A stretch of DNA of 64,000 nt, taken from Dugong dugon (Eukaryota > Chordata > Mammalia > Sirenia > Dugongidae). The translations under genes and the position numbers were made by a program. The DNA lies in contig CM057471.1 in NCBI GenBank assembly GCA_030035585.1, positions 67,170,319-67,234,318 on the forward strand, written 5' to 3'. The first letter of the stretch is position 1. The number at the start of each line of letters is the position of its first letter. Positions 1-11,702 of the stretch are shown one piece after another. Below the pieces are notes generated by a model. It was not told the origin of the DNA and searched no databases. It saw only the letters and a program-made list of their open reading frames with translations.

Positions 1-649
1 AAGGGCTATTATGGTAGGAAAAACCAAGTGGAAGCCATTAGAACTGCCTCTGCCTAGGAAAAGAGTAAACCAAAAGCAGTACTATATTCCTGGAGGAACT
101 GCAGAGATTGCTGCCACCATCAAGGACTTGAAGGATGCAGTGATGGTGATTCCCAACACATCCCCATTCAACTCGCCTATTTGGCCTGTGTGAAAAACAG
201 ATGGATCTTGAAGAATGATGGTGGATTACTGTAAACTGAACTAGGTGGTGACTCCAATTGCAGCTGCTGTTCCAGATGTTGTTTCGTTGCTTAAGCAAAT
301 TAACACATCTCCTGGTAACTGGTATGCAGCTATTGATCTGGCTAATGCCTTTTTCTTGATTCTTGTTTTAAAGAATAACTAGAAGAGTTTTCCTTCAGCT
401 GGCAAGGCCAGCAATACACCTTCACTGTCCTATCCAAGGGGTATATCAACTCTTCAGCCCTATGTCATAATTTAGTCCCCAGGGAACTTGATTGCCTTTC
501 CCTTCCATAAGACATCACGTTGGTGCATTACATTGATTACATTATGCTGATTGAACCGAGTGAGGAAGAAGTATCAATGACTCTAGACTTATTGGTAAGA
601 CGTTTGCATGCTAGAGGGTGGAAAATTAATTCAACAAAAATTTAGGTGC
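1..649 (+). pseudogene. Endogenous retrovirus pol relic, reverse transcriptase part
   Basis: Decayed retroviral pol. A frame from about 11 to 193 ends with [10 protein letters not shown], typical of the N-terminal part of retroviral RT. Further RT-like stretches continue past a stop codon at 191-193. The position of the catalytic YxDD box is visible at 529-540 but reads YIDY, so one catalytic Asp is lost. The window edge cuts off the 5' side. The pol is interrupted at 650 by an L1 and resumes near 3483. No LTR, gag or env was seen. The class of retrovirus is not assigned. Confidence 0.75.
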
Positions 650-3482
650 TTGTGAGCAGCCATCTAAGATACTCCACTGTTCTCACCCCTTCAAGAGCTA
701 GGTAGAATGAAGAGAACAGGATACAAGGAAAAGATTAGACCAAAGGACCAATGGACCACGGCTACCGAGGCTTCCACAAGACTGAGTCCAGTACAGCTAG
801 ATGGTGCCTGGTTACCACCACTGACTGCTCTGACTGGGATCACAACAGAGGGTTCTGGACAAAGCTGGAGAAGGACGTAGAACAAAACTCTAACACACAT
901 AGAAAATGACAATTCTACCCAAAGCAATTTACAAATACAATGCAATCCCGATCCAAATACTAACAACATTCTTCAAAGAGATGGAAAAACTAATCATTAA
1001 CTATATGGAAAGGGAAGAAGCCCTGAATAAGTAAAGCACTACTGAAGAAGAAGAAGAAAGTTGGAGGACTCACACTACCTGACATCAGAACCTACTATAC
1101 AGCTACAGTAGTCAAAACAGCCTGGTACTGGTACAACAACAGATACATTGACCAATGAACAGAACTGAGAACCCAGATGTAAATCCATCCACCTACGGTC
1201 ACCTGATCTTCGACAAGGGCCCAAAGTCCATCAAATGGGGAAAAGACAGTCTTTTGAACAAATGGTGCTGGCAAAACTGGATATTCTTCTGCAAAAAAAT
1301 GAAACAGGGCCCATACCTCACGCCGTATACAAAAGCTACTTCAAAATGGATCAAAGACCTGAATATAAAGCCTAAAACTATAAAGTTCATAGAAGAAAAA
1401 AATAGGACCAACACTACAGGTCTTAATACACAGCATTAACAGGATACAAACCATAACCATCAACACACAAACGCCAAAAGATAAGCTAGATAACTGGGAT
1501 CTTCTAAAAATCAAACACCTATGCTCTTCAAAAGACTTCACCAAAAGAGTAAAAAGAGAACCTACAGACTGGGAAAGAACGTTTGGACAGTACAAGTCAG
1601 ACAAAGGTCTAATCTCCATAATCTATAAGAAAATCCAACACCTCTACAACAAAAAGACAAATAATCCTATTAAAACACGGGCAAAGGAAATGAACAGACA
1701 CTTCACCAAAGAAGACATTCAAATGGCCAATAGACACATGAGGAAATGTTTGCGATCACTAGCCATTAGAGAAATGCAAATTAAAATCACAATGAGATAC
1801 CATCTCACCCCGGCATTACTGACACGAATCAAAAACACTGGAAATAACAAATGTTGGAGGGGCTGCGGGGAGATGGGAACTCTGATGCACTGCTGGTGGG
1901 AATGCAAAATGATACAACCATTTTGGAAAGTGATACGGTGCTTCCTCAGAAAGCTAGAAATAGACATACCATTCGATCCAGCAATCCCACTCCTAGGAAT
2001 ATATCCTAGAGAAATAAGAGTTGTCACTCGAATAGACATATGCATGCCTATGTTCATGGCAGCATTGTTCACAATAGCAAAACGATGGAAACAACCTAGA
2101 TGTCCATCAACAGATGCATGGATAAACAAACTATGGTACATACACACAATAGAGTACTATGCAATGAGAAAGAACAACAATGAATCTGTGAAGCGTCTCA
2201 TAACATGGATGAAACTGGAAGACATTATGCTGAGTGAAATAAGTCAGTCACAAAAGGACAAATATTGTATGAGACCTCTACTGTAAAAACCCATGAAAAA
2301 GTTCACACACAAAATGTAACAATCTTTGTTGGTTACCAGGGATGGGAGGGGTTGGGAGGGAACACTAAATAGGCAATAGATAAGTGGTATCTTGGGTGAA
2401 GGGTGAGACAGTACACAATACAGGGGAAACCAGCACAACTTGTACAAGGAAAGGTCATGGAAGCTCCACAGACACATCCAAACTCCCTGAGGGACTGAAT
2501 TGCTGGGTGGAGGGCTGTGGGGACCATGGTCTTGGGGAACATCTAGCTCATTTGGCATAACACAGTTTATAAAGACAGTGTTCTACATTCTACCTTGTAA
2601 GTAGTGTCTGAGGTCTTAAAAGCCTGTGAGCAGCCATGTAAGATACTCCACTGGTCTCATCCCTTCGGGAGCAAGGGAGAATGAAGAGACCAGGATACAA
2701 GGAATCGATTAGTCCAAAGGACTAATGGACCACAGCTACCAAGGCCTCCACCAGACTGAGTCCAGTACAGCTAGATGGTGCCCGGCTACCACCACTGACT
2801 GCTCTGACCAGGATCACAACAGAGGGTTCTGGACAGAGCTGGAGAAGGACGTAGAACAAAATTCTAACTCACAAAAAAAAAAGACCAGATTTATTGGCCT
2901 AAAGGAGAATGGAGAAACCCCAAGAGTATGGCCCCCAGGCACCCTTTTAACTCAGTGGTGAAGTCATTCCCGAGGTTCACCATTCAGCCTGGGAGTGGAC
3001 AGCCCCATAAAACCAAATGGGACTAATGAGGCACAGCAGTCCAGGGACAAGGGCCAGAAGGCAGACGGGGACAGGAAAGCTCGTGATAGGGAACCCAAGG
3101 TTGAGTAAGGATACTGTTAATGTGTTGTGAGGTTGTTAACCATTGTCATAAGGCAACATGTGTACTAACAGTTTAATGAGAAAGTATTTTGTTCTATAAA
3201 CCTTCATCTAAAGTGAGAATAGCAGCACAACTGGAAGAAAGTAATTGATGTCACTGAACTATGCATGTAGAAATTTTTGAAATGGTGTATCTTTGGCTAT
3301 GTATATTTTCACCAAAAAAAAAAGTTGAGAAGGGAGAGGGTTGACATGTCTTGGGGTTGTTAGCCAATGTCATAAAACAATATGTGTACTGACTGTTTAA
3401 TGAGAAACTATTTGTTCTGTCAACCTTCACCTAAAGTACAATTAAAAAAAAAAAAGAGTTCCAAAGGGGCAGGGGTGTGTGG
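650..3482 (+). mobile_element. 5'-truncated, rearranged L1 inserted in the retroviral pol
   Basis: Three blocks, all on the plus strand. 650-902 is a piece of L1 3'UTR (the section containing the gagcagccatctaag motif). 903-2286 is the 3' part of ORF2, including the CCHC Cys-rich segment near 1850-1910 and the usual ORF2 C-terminus. 2287-3456 is a 3'UTR ending in an A-run at about 3442-3456. The 3'UTR section of 650-902 occurs again in its normal place at about 2625-2870, so the element carries that section twice. The block is flanked by aatttaggtgc at 639-649 and 3483-3493, which looks like an 11 bp target-site duplication; 26 extra bases lie between the A-run and the right copy. ORF2 has stops and frameshifts, so the copy is dead. 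Confidence 0.85.
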
Positions 3483-5130
3483 AATTTAGGTGCCTTCCAC
3501 CTCAGTGAAATTTCTAGGGGTCCAGTGGTGTGGTGCATGTCAAGATATTCCTTCAAAAGTGAAGGATAAGTTATTGCACCTGGCTTCTCACACAACTAAA
3601 AATGAGGCAGAATGTCTAGTGGGCCTCTTTGGATTTTGGAGGTAACATATCCCTCATCTTAGTGTGCTACTCTGGCTTATTTATCAAGTGACTCAAAAAG
3701 CTGGTTGTTTTCAGTGGGGCCCAGAACAAGAAAAGAATCTGAAACAGGTTTAGAATGCCATGCAAGCTGCTCTTCCACTTGAGTCATGTGATCCAGCTGA
3801 TCCAGTGGTGCTTGAATTGTCAGTGGCAGAGATGCTGGTTGGAGTCTTTGGCAGGCTCCTATTGGTGAATCACAGTGCAAACCCTTAGGATTTTGGAGCA
3901 AAGCCCAGTCATCTTCTGCAGATAACTACTCTCCTTTTGAGAAACAGCTTTTGGCCTTAGTAGAGACTGAACACCTAAACATGGGCCACCAAGTCACCAT
4001 GTGGCCTGAGAGGCCTATCATGAACTGGTTGTTGTCTGACCCACAGAGTCATAAAGTTGGACATGCACAGCAGCACTCCATCATTAAATGGAAGTGGTAT
4101 GTACGAGATCAGGCTCAAGCAGGACCTGAAGGCACAAGTTGCATGAAGAAGTGGCTCAAATGCTCATTGTCACCACTCCTGTCACATTATCTTCCATCTC
4201 CCAGTCTGCACCTATGGCCTCATGGGGAGTTCCTTATGATCAGCTGACTGAGGAAGAGAAAATTCGTGCCAGGTTTGCAGATGGTTCTAGGTGATATGCA
4301 GGCACCACTTGAAAGTGGACAACAGCAGCACTATAGTCCCTTTCTGGGAATGCTCTGAAGGACAGTGGTGAAGGGAAATCCTCCCAATGGGCAGAACTTT
4401 GATCAGTGCACCTTATCATTCACTTTGCTTGGAAGGAGAAACAGCCAGATGTGTGATTGTATACTGATACATGGGCTGTGGCCAATGGGTTGGCTAGATG
4501 GTCAGGGACTTGGAAGGAACATGATTGGAAAATTGGAGACAAGGAGTTAGGGGGAAGAGGTATGTGGATTGACTTCTCTGAATGGGCCAAAGTGAAGATA
4601 TTTGTGTGTCTTGAATGCTTACCAAAGGGTGACCTCGGCAGAGGAGGATTTTAACGATCAAGTGAATAGGATGACGAATTCTGTAGAAACCAGTCATCCT
4701 CTCCCCAGCCACTCCTGCCATTGCACAATGGGCTCATGAACAACGTGGTCATCGTGGTAGGGATGGAGGCTATTCTTGGGCTCAGCAACATGGACTTCCA
4801 CTTACCAAGGCCAACTTGGCTATAGGCACTGCTGAGTGCCCAATCTGCCAGCAGTAGAGACCAACATTGAGTCCCCGATATGGCATCATTCCTCAAGGTG
4901 ATCAGCAGCAACCTGGTGGCAGGTTGTTTACACTGGGTCACTTCCATCATGGAAAGGGCAGTATTTCATCCTTACTGGGATAGACGCTTACTCTTGATAC
5001 AGATTTGGCTTCCCTGCATGCAATGCTTCCTCCAAAACTACCATCCGTGGGTTTACAACATTCCTTAACCACCGTCATTGTATCCCACACAGCATTGCCT
5101 CAGATCTAGGGACTTGCTTCACAGCAAATA
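3483..5130 (+). pseudogene. Endogenous retrovirus pol relic, RNase H and integrase part
   Basis: Continuation of the pol interrupted at 650. About 3500-3900 is the end of RT and the connection. 3951-4247 and 4365-4654 are RNase H-like frames. About 4720-5110 is integrase-like, with an N-terminal zinc-binding pattern: two His near 4735-4755 and the Cys pair of CPIC at 4837-4848. A TAG stop follows at 4855-4857. Frames change repeatedly and several stops are present. No LTR was seen downstream. Confidence 0.72.
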
Positions 5131-5879
5131 CTAGTTAATAAATAACTAGCTACCCTAGTTATAAAAGTTATAAAAGCATTTTCAGACCAGCACCTCAACT
5201 CCCCAATCCCAGGATAATTGAATGTACCTTTTATGTGTTCCCACTGTTTCCCCTTTGAATCCTTCTCTTCATTTCATTGCTCTTATATGTTTACAGTCTG
5301 CCTCCCTGTCTTCTTCTGTAAACCTTTCAGGATACATATCCCAAGCATTGATCACTATTTCTGGCATATAGCTCATCTTTATCAAGCATGTGTTAAATAA
5401 ACTTAAGAAATAAATGAAGATCTCACTGTTGCTAGAATGGTGACCAAATGCCACAGTGATAATTCCCAATTATCAAGAGGAGATAAATGCATCTCCTGCT
5501 AGCCACAGTACATGGTGATCTCAAAGCCTTCATGATCCGTGTCACTTTGGGTAGTCCTTGTGCACACACAAACACATCAAGTTCCAATTTGACTTCAGTG
5601 TCTGAGGTTTAAATCACAGGAATTGTCATTCTGGCTTAAGCCTTGGTCTTTTTCACAGAGGCCTTGACATCATGTCATTTCACCCTAGAACATTCCCTTT
5701 TGGAACCAGATTAAAACCAGGTTATTTTCCCATCCGAGGTTTCATCTGCCCCTCAACATATTTCCAATCGCCTTTCACTCATGCTGCTGACATCCCTTCA
5801 GTCCTTGCACTGAAGCCTGACTGATGTAAATGCACCAAGAACATAGTCAATGGCTAATAATCAGAATCCCATAAATCCA
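5131..5879. other. Intergenic, probable L2 3' end
   Basis: No gene was recognised. About 5260-5420 resembles the 3' end of an ancient L2 LINE (text of the type 'catatagctc ... gtgttaaataaa'), but it is very diverged. Confidence 0.4.
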
Positions 5880-6049
5880 CTGAGATTGAGTCAATTCTGA
5901 CTCATAGCGACCTTATAGGACAGAGTATACCTGCCCCATATGGTTTCCAAGGAGCAGCTGGTGGATTCGAACTGCTGACCAATTTAGTTAGCAAGCTGAT
6001 CTTTTTGTTAGCAGCCATAGCCCTTAACCACTGTGCCGTCAGGGCTCCA
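5880..6049 (-). mobile_element. AfroSINE-type tRNA-related SINE (GCCCTGG group)
   Basis: Read on the minus strand it starts with gagccctgacggcacagtgg, which contains the tRNA A-box-like part. The B-box-like gttcgaatccaccagctgct section follows, and it ends in the ctatgagtcagaatt tail. The same unit recurs at 11042, 11535 and 16372. Confidence 0.85.
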
Positions 6050-6217
6050 ATAATCAGAATTAGGTGGGGTTAATTTAATAGGCTTTGGAAGCAAATGAGT
6101 ATGGTTGTGGGGTCATTTTCTTTGTGTAACTGGTGATGTTAGACAGAACAGGGTGAGACAAACACGCTGTCTACCCTCCCCCAACTGGAATGTTTCCAGA
6201 GATAAAGCTGTTATTTG

Positions 6218-6396
6218 GATCAGTGTTTTTCAGGCTGTAATGTGGCATAAGTCAGCTGGAGAACCTTGTTAAACAGCCGGTTCTGATTCAGTTGAACCAG
6301 GATGCAGGAGGGGGACTGAGATTGTACATTTCTAACAAGCTCCCAGGCAACACTGATGCTGCTGGTACATGGACCAAACTTTGAATAGCCAGGTTC
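6218..6396. mobile_element. MER5-type non-autonomous hAT element
   Basis: The text matches my recollection of the MER5A family: a 'cagtgtttttcaggctgtaatgtg' type start, then a core around 'catttctaacaagctcccag', then a 'gacc-aaactttga' end that is roughly the inverted repeat of the start. About 180 bp, as usual for the family. Confidence 0.7.
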
Positions 6397-6408
6397 TCGA
6401 GAGAGTGT

Positions 6409-6582
6409 AGAGTCCCTGGGTGGTACAGTTAACCCGTTCAACTGCTAACTGAAAGGTTGGAAGTTCAAGTCGACCCAGAGATGCCCAGGAAGAAAGCCCT
6501 GGCTATCTACTTCCAAAAAATAAGCTATTGAAAATGGTATCGTCATGAGTCAGAATTGACGTGAAGGCAACTGGTACTCGTC
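6409..6582 (+). mobile_element. AfroSINE-type SINE (GTCCCTGGGTGG group)
   Basis: Second SINE subfamily, with head gtccctgggtggtacagtt, B-box-like gttcaagtcgacccagag, a central 'atctacttccaaaaaat' section and the RTE-like tail catgagtcagaattgacgtg. It differs from the GCCCTGG group in the middle but shares the tail. Confidence 0.8.
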
Positions 6583-7609
6583 AGAGAGAACTTACAGAAC
6601 TATGATAGCATTAGTGGGGTCATCTGATCCACAGAAAGATGTCTGTGAAGAGGAAGCTGAAGAAGGTCTGCAATTTGGCGAAATCACAGAGGCTGGGACT
6701 GAGAATTGTTCAGAGAGAACATGCAGAGCTGAACAACTCAGCTATTCAGAGGTAAAAGCAAGAAATTTTGTGCCTTGACTAAAAGTGGAAAAAGGCTTGT
6801 GGAAGAGGCTTTCAACTATTCTCCATTCTCCATTATTTTTTTCTTCTTCATTAATAATAGAATTCTCAAAGTTTTCACTAGAAACATCTAGAGATTCTGT
6901 TTCCCATCCTCTATTGCAGCAAGATGTGGTTATGTGACACACCACTTATCTAAGTTCTCTGAAAAACTCACTTAAGTGTCTTGGCAGCAGGTAACATAAA
7001 CAAAAACACAATCATGGTCTCCACCTCCTCACTTGATATTTTATCCTAAAATGATTCTAATTGGAAATTTGCCCTCCAAATCTAATAGTCAATATTCTGT
7101 TCTCATTGACTTCTCAGCTACAGTTGTGAGAATGACTACTCCTCAATTCTGGAAACACTGCCTTTTCTAGGATTCTGACATGTCCAATGGCCACTTCTCA
7201 TTTTCCTTTGCTGCCTCCTCTCCCAGATCTCTAAATCTAGGCGTGCCCATTCATCTTAAAAGACATTACATGCTACACCATCACCAAAATGTTCAAAATT
7301 CTGCAAACCATGCTGATTTGTAATCATTTTTTTAGTAGTCATCTAAGCTGCAGATACTATAACCAAAAGATGAGAAGTTTGGTTTTGGATATTTTAAAAT
7401 ATCTTTTCAGTTCCAATGTTCTGAGATTCTAAGTCAGTCAACAGGGATATGAACCGTTTATTTATCAATTCACATTTCCCAAATCCATACGAGAGAGAGA
7501 GGAAGATTGTCATGGGAATGTGAGTTACATCAGTGATTAGTTATATAACCCATCTATCTGAGACGTTTTCAGGTTACCTGCTAACTCCTTGGTCTCAAGA
7601 GATGTGCTG
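6583..7609. other. Intergenic, nothing recognised
   Basis: AT-rich sequence without long frames. No repeat family was recognised with confidence. Confidence 0.5.
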
Positions 7610-8573
7610 TCATTTCCTGTTTGCCTCTGAGCCAGGTTGGAAGTTTCCTGAGATGCAGAGTTTCTTGCCAAGCCTCCGCAGAGTACCCTGAACCTCCTGG
7701 TTCCTTAGGCTGTAGATTAGTGGGTTTAGCATAGGGGTAACTACTGTGTAGAAAATGGCAACTTGGCGGTCCTGATCCAGATCATAGCTGGAGGATGGCC
7801 GGAGGTACATGTGGATCACAGAGCCATATAGGAGCAGCACAACCAGGATATGAGAGCTACAGGTGGACAAGGCTTTTCGCAGGGCAGCAACAGAGTACAT
7901 GCGGGCTGTGGCAACACCAATGCGGGCACAGGAGCCTAAAATGAAGAAGAAAGGACTGACCACCACAGCTACACCCTCTGTGAAGATTAGCGTTTCACTG
8001 ACCACTGGTCTGGTGCAGGAGAGCTGCAGCAGGGGCGTGATATCACAGAAGTGGGTGACTCAGTTGCCACAGAAGGTTAAGCGGGTGACCAACACTCTAT
8101 AAAGGAGACTATTGAGGCTGACAAGCACCCATGAGGTCAAGGTTATGCGCAGACAGAGGTGGTGGCTAACAATGGCAGAGTATCTTAAAGGATCACAGAT
8201 GGCAACATAGCAGTCATAGACCATGACAGACAGCAGGTGGCCTTCCATGCTGCCCACAGTCATAAAGAAAAACAATTGGACCATGCAGCAGTTAAAGGAG
8301 ATGTTTCTATTCACAGATAGTGTGTTCACCAGCATCTGGGGCACAGTGATGGTTGTCAGAATATGTCAATAAAGGAAAGCTGGCTGAGAAAGAAATACAT
8401 GGGTGTCTGAAGCTTGCTGTCTGAGTGGGCAACAATTACTAATAGGGCATTGCCAATAACTGCTACCAGTACATGGTGAGGACAATCCCAAAAATGACTG
8501 GCTGCATCTCTGACCAGCTGGACAGGCCCAATAAGATGAATTCAGTCACTTCTGTCCTGTTTCTTGTGGCCAT
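7610..8573 (-). pseudogene. Olfactory receptor pseudogene 1
   Basis: Class II-like OR, a seven-transmembrane odorant GPCR whose coding region is normally a single exon of about 310-320 codons. The likely ATG is at 8571-8573 (start of a [22 protein letters not shown] N-terminus) and the stop is TGA at 7610-7612. Visible landmarks are TPMYFFLS in the first intracellular loop/TM2 region, VAICDPLRY after TM3, and a TM7 of the form TPMLNPLIYSLRN. It is broken by a frameshift near 8477, a second near 8361, and a TGA at about 8058 where the family usually has Arg (CGA to TGA). The DRY motif reads DCY. The C-terminal half (7610-8058) is otherwise an open frame. Subfamily not assigned. Confidence 0.9.
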
Positions 8574-8705
8574 AAGACACAATCTACAACACCTGCCAAG
8601 AAGAATGCTGGGATCAAATAATGCTACAATTTACTCTCGGAGTAGTTTATGGGAAATATCTTTTCTTTTTTTTGTATATATACTAGTTTCCAAAATGTTT
8701 TGTCT

Positions 8706-8728
8706 TTTTTTTTTTTTTTTTTTTTTTG
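8706..8728. repeat. Poly(T) run
   Basis: Uninterrupted T-run between the OR pseudogene and the next SINE. It may be the tail of a minus-strand retroposon that I cannot otherwise identify. Confidence 0.6.
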
Positions 8729-8810
8729 GATGTCTCTCCCTTACCAATATCTTTCTATCTATCCACCCTCCCATCCTTCATTTATTCCAGGTTCAATTAT
8801 TCAGCACTTA

Positions 8811-9029
8811 AAAAAAAAAAAAAAAAAGCAGTTGCCGTTGAGTTGATTCTGACTCATGGCAACCCCATATACATCAAAGTAGAACTGTGCTCCATAGGGT
8901 TTTCAATGGCTGATTTTTTAGAAAAGATCACAGGCTTTTCTTCCTAAGTGCCTCTGGGTAGACTCAAACCTCCAACCTTTCACTTAGCAGCTGAGCACAC
9001 ATTAACCATTTGCACCACCCAGGGACCCC
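8811..9029 (-). mobile_element. AfroSINE-type SINE (GTCCCTGGGTGG group)
   Basis: Minus-strand copy. The head is at about 9028 (ggtccctgggtggtgcaaat in reverse complement). The tail at 8835-8870 contains ttgattctgactcatggcaa. An A-run at 8811-8827 on the plus strand abuts the tail end. Confidence 0.82.
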
Positions 9030-10149
9030 ACTCAGCACTTACAGTCTCTCAATTTAAAAGATGCTAATAAGTATCTTCTGGCTTTGTCTATTATGGTTCT
9101 CACCCTCATTTTTTACACACATTCAAGTAACTACCTCAGAATGGAGTAATGGGAAATAAACTTTCTGAGTCTTTGTGTCTAAAAATATTTTCATTTTGCA
9201 CTCACACTTGATTGCTAAACACATTACTCCTTTATTTCCTGTCATCTAATATTGCTGATAAGAAGTCTGATGCCAGTTTGGTTCTTTTCCTTTTCAAGTG
9301 TTATTCTTCCTGGCAAGCATTTAGGATTTTTATTCCTGGTATCCCTAAATTGTACAAAGATGCCGCAAAATATAGTTCCTTTTTAATTCTGTGATAAACT
9401 TAGTAGATCCTTTCTAATAAGGGTCTACTAAGATGCATGCCCATCTTGAGCTCTGAGAAATTTCTTGTATTATTTCTTTGATTATTTATTCCCTCAATGT
9501 CCTCTCTTCCATTTCTTCTGGAAGAACTACTAATGGGATATTAAGTTAATCCAATATTAAGTTAATTATATTAATTTTCTGTAAAGCTATTCATCAAATA
9601 ATAAATTCCTAATAAGTAGAAACTCTTACTACTAGGATATTAAACCTCTTTGATTCATTAACTAAGTCTCTCTCTCTCTTTTTTTTCCTTATGTTTTCTA
9701 TCTTTTTGTCTATCTAGGTTCTGGGATATTTGTGATTTGTCACTGATATTTCTTTCCTTCTTGCATTCATAGATTTAATTTCTCTCAGCTCTTTCTTGTT
9801 TTGTTTATTCCTTTATCATAGTGTCCTTTTCTTGTTTTGTGGATGCAATTCTCTGAGAATACACATTTTTATATTATCTTTTCTTCCCTGAATGATCTAA
9901 ATTTTTTCTGGAGTCTGTTGTTCTTTTTTTTTTTTTTTTTTAAATGGTGACTTTTTTCTTTTATGTTTGGTTTGTCACATTTGGTAACTTGGGGTTGCTT
10001 GTTCTAAGTAGCATGTGTCAATTTCTTCTGTTGTTGTATTTGTATACATGTGTCCCCACTGTACTCTCCCAGGAATAGAACAATTGACTATATGATCATA
10101 TGAGGAGCTTGCCTTTATGCTATTTCTCCCAAATAAAAAGGACTTCACT
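9030..10149. other. T-rich intergenic sequence, probable ancient repeat
   Basis: About 9230-9840 is T-rich. It contains text (for example 'cttgtattatttctttgatt') that I associate with an old interspersed repeat seen in many mammals, but I cannot name the family safely. A T-run lies at about 9923-9942. No gene recognised. Confidence 0.35.
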
Positions 10150-10212
10150 CTAGGATGCTAATAGTCAATTACATGGGGTCACCATGAGTTGGAATCAATA
10201 ACAACAACAACA
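10150..10212 (+). mobile_element. SINE/RTE 3' tail fragment
   Basis: Only the terminal part is present: ggggtcaccatgagttggaa followed by (aac)n. It matches the shared tail of the SINEs and RTE elements in this window. Confidence 0.55.
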
Positions 10213-11029
10213 GTAATTCTTTCTCTTCCTACAGAAGAGATAGCAGCTTTTCATTGGAAGATAAAATGCTAGGCTTTCATGATCTGAGTTTGGCGACGTG
10301 GGAAGAGGGAGGTATGTTTGTGGGATGGATGACTTAGTTGTACTGTGGGTAGGCTTTATCATTTCCATTAGCCTCTTTACATTCTGTACCCATTCTACAT
10401 TTGCCCTCTCGCTGTCCTTGATACAGGCTACCTTTGGCTTGGAAGCCCCGCTAGTGAGATAAACACTCTCTTCCATTCAATCCTCTCCTGAGTATTCTAA
10501 GGAATCCTCTTTCTGTTTCTTTCTCCTAGAAATTCACTGAAATATCACATATACTGATTATTTTCCCTTATTGTTATGGGATTTTTCCTTTATTATTATT
10601 TTGCTGATATAGCTAGAGGAAAGGAAAAACAAATGCATATGATAAATTTGATGCCTTTAACCAAAAGCCAAATACTTAGGCATGGCTTTGGTTTCTAAAA
10701 TGTCTATTTCCACTATAGGAATATATCCACAAAAAGGATTAGATACTTGAGTCCACTAGTCAGGGACATTTCCCCTGAATAGTGCTGAAATCACTCAAAA
10801 TTGATTGCCTTTTGCCTCTTTACTGGATATCATGTCAGACATTCACATTGTCTTTCATCGCAAAGACATTCAATTTGTTAGACTCCAGCTTTCTTTTGCA
10901 TCTGTCACATTTTCCTAGATCACATCATAATCCTTTTAGCTGGACTCTTGTTTTCCAAAATCTTTTCAGTCATAAACTTTCAGACTATCATTAATTAATG
11001 GATCACATGTATAAATATTTAATATCCAC
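10213..11029. other. Intergenic, nothing recognised
   Basis: AT-rich sequence with only short chance frames. Confidence 0.5.
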
Positions 11030-11041
11030 TATTATGTATTG

Positions 11042-11210
11042 CAGAGCCCTGGCGGCACAGTAGTTAAGAGCTCGGCTGCTAACCAAAAGGTCAGCAGTTT
11101 AAATCCACCAGCTGCTCCCTGGAAACCCTATAGGCCAGTTCTACTCTGTCCTGTAGGGTCTCTATGAGTTGGAATCAACTTGACGGCAACAGGATTTTTT
11201 TTTTTTTTTG
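11042..11210 (+). mobile_element. AfroSINE-type SINE with perfect target-site duplication
   Basis: Plus-strand copy of the GCCCTGG group. A-box-like ggcggcacagtagttaagag, B-box-like cagtttaaatccaccagctg, tail ctatgagttggaatcaactt, then a T-run (11195-11209). Flanked by tattatgtattg at 11030-11041 and 11211-11222, a perfect 12 bp duplication. The element ends in T, not A, as expected if an RTE-type LINE rather than L1 copied it. Confidence 0.93.
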
Positions 11211-11394
11211 TATTATGTATTGTTTCTTATATAGATATTCTACAGTTCTGAAAAACCTTATGCTATTCCCTTAAATGTCAATAACATTCAACATAATATA
11301 ACATGAAAACTGCTCCTAACAAGAAATGAACAAGGTGATTTCAGAGCACAAAGGAGTGAGGATAGATTAATAAACATGTGAAAGAATGGTGTAC

Positions 11395-11522
11395 TTGTTA
11401 GCTACTGTCAAATCGGCCCCCTACTCTTGGCAACCCCATGCACAATGGAACCAGTCGTTGTGATCCACAGGGTTTTCATTGGCTGCTTTTCAGAAGTAGA
11501 GGGCCAGGCCTTTCTTTCTAGA
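11395..11522 (-). mobile_element. AfroSINE-type SINE fragment
   Basis: Minus-strand partial copy of the second SINE group. The tail (tactgtcaaatcggccccct) and the central section (cagggttttcattggctgct) are present; the tRNA-like head is missing. Confidence 0.65.
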
Positions 11523-11534
11523 ATATTGTACTAA

Positions 11535-11702
11535 ACCAATCCAAAACCAAACCTGCTGCCTTTAAGTCAATTCTGACTCATAGCGACCCTATGGGACAGA
11601 GTAGAACTGCCCCATAGGGTTTCCAAGGAGCAGCTGGTGGATTCAGGCTGCTGACCTTTTGATTAGCAGCCGAGCTCTTAACCACTGTGCCACCAGGGCT
11701 CA
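11535..11702 (-). mobile_element. AfroSINE-type SINE (GCCCTGG group)
   Basis: Minus-strand copy, complete from the tail (11545-11595, with gactcatagcgaccctatg) to the tRNA-like head (about 11675-11700, cttaaccactgtgccaccag). It lies next to the fragment at 11395. Confidence 0.88.

Noticed and set aside
1719..2147. Minus-strand frame of 142 codons, with similar ones at 38623, 43990 and 56706
   Set aside because: Antisense shadow of the L1 ORF2 C-terminus; it recurs in every L1 copy.
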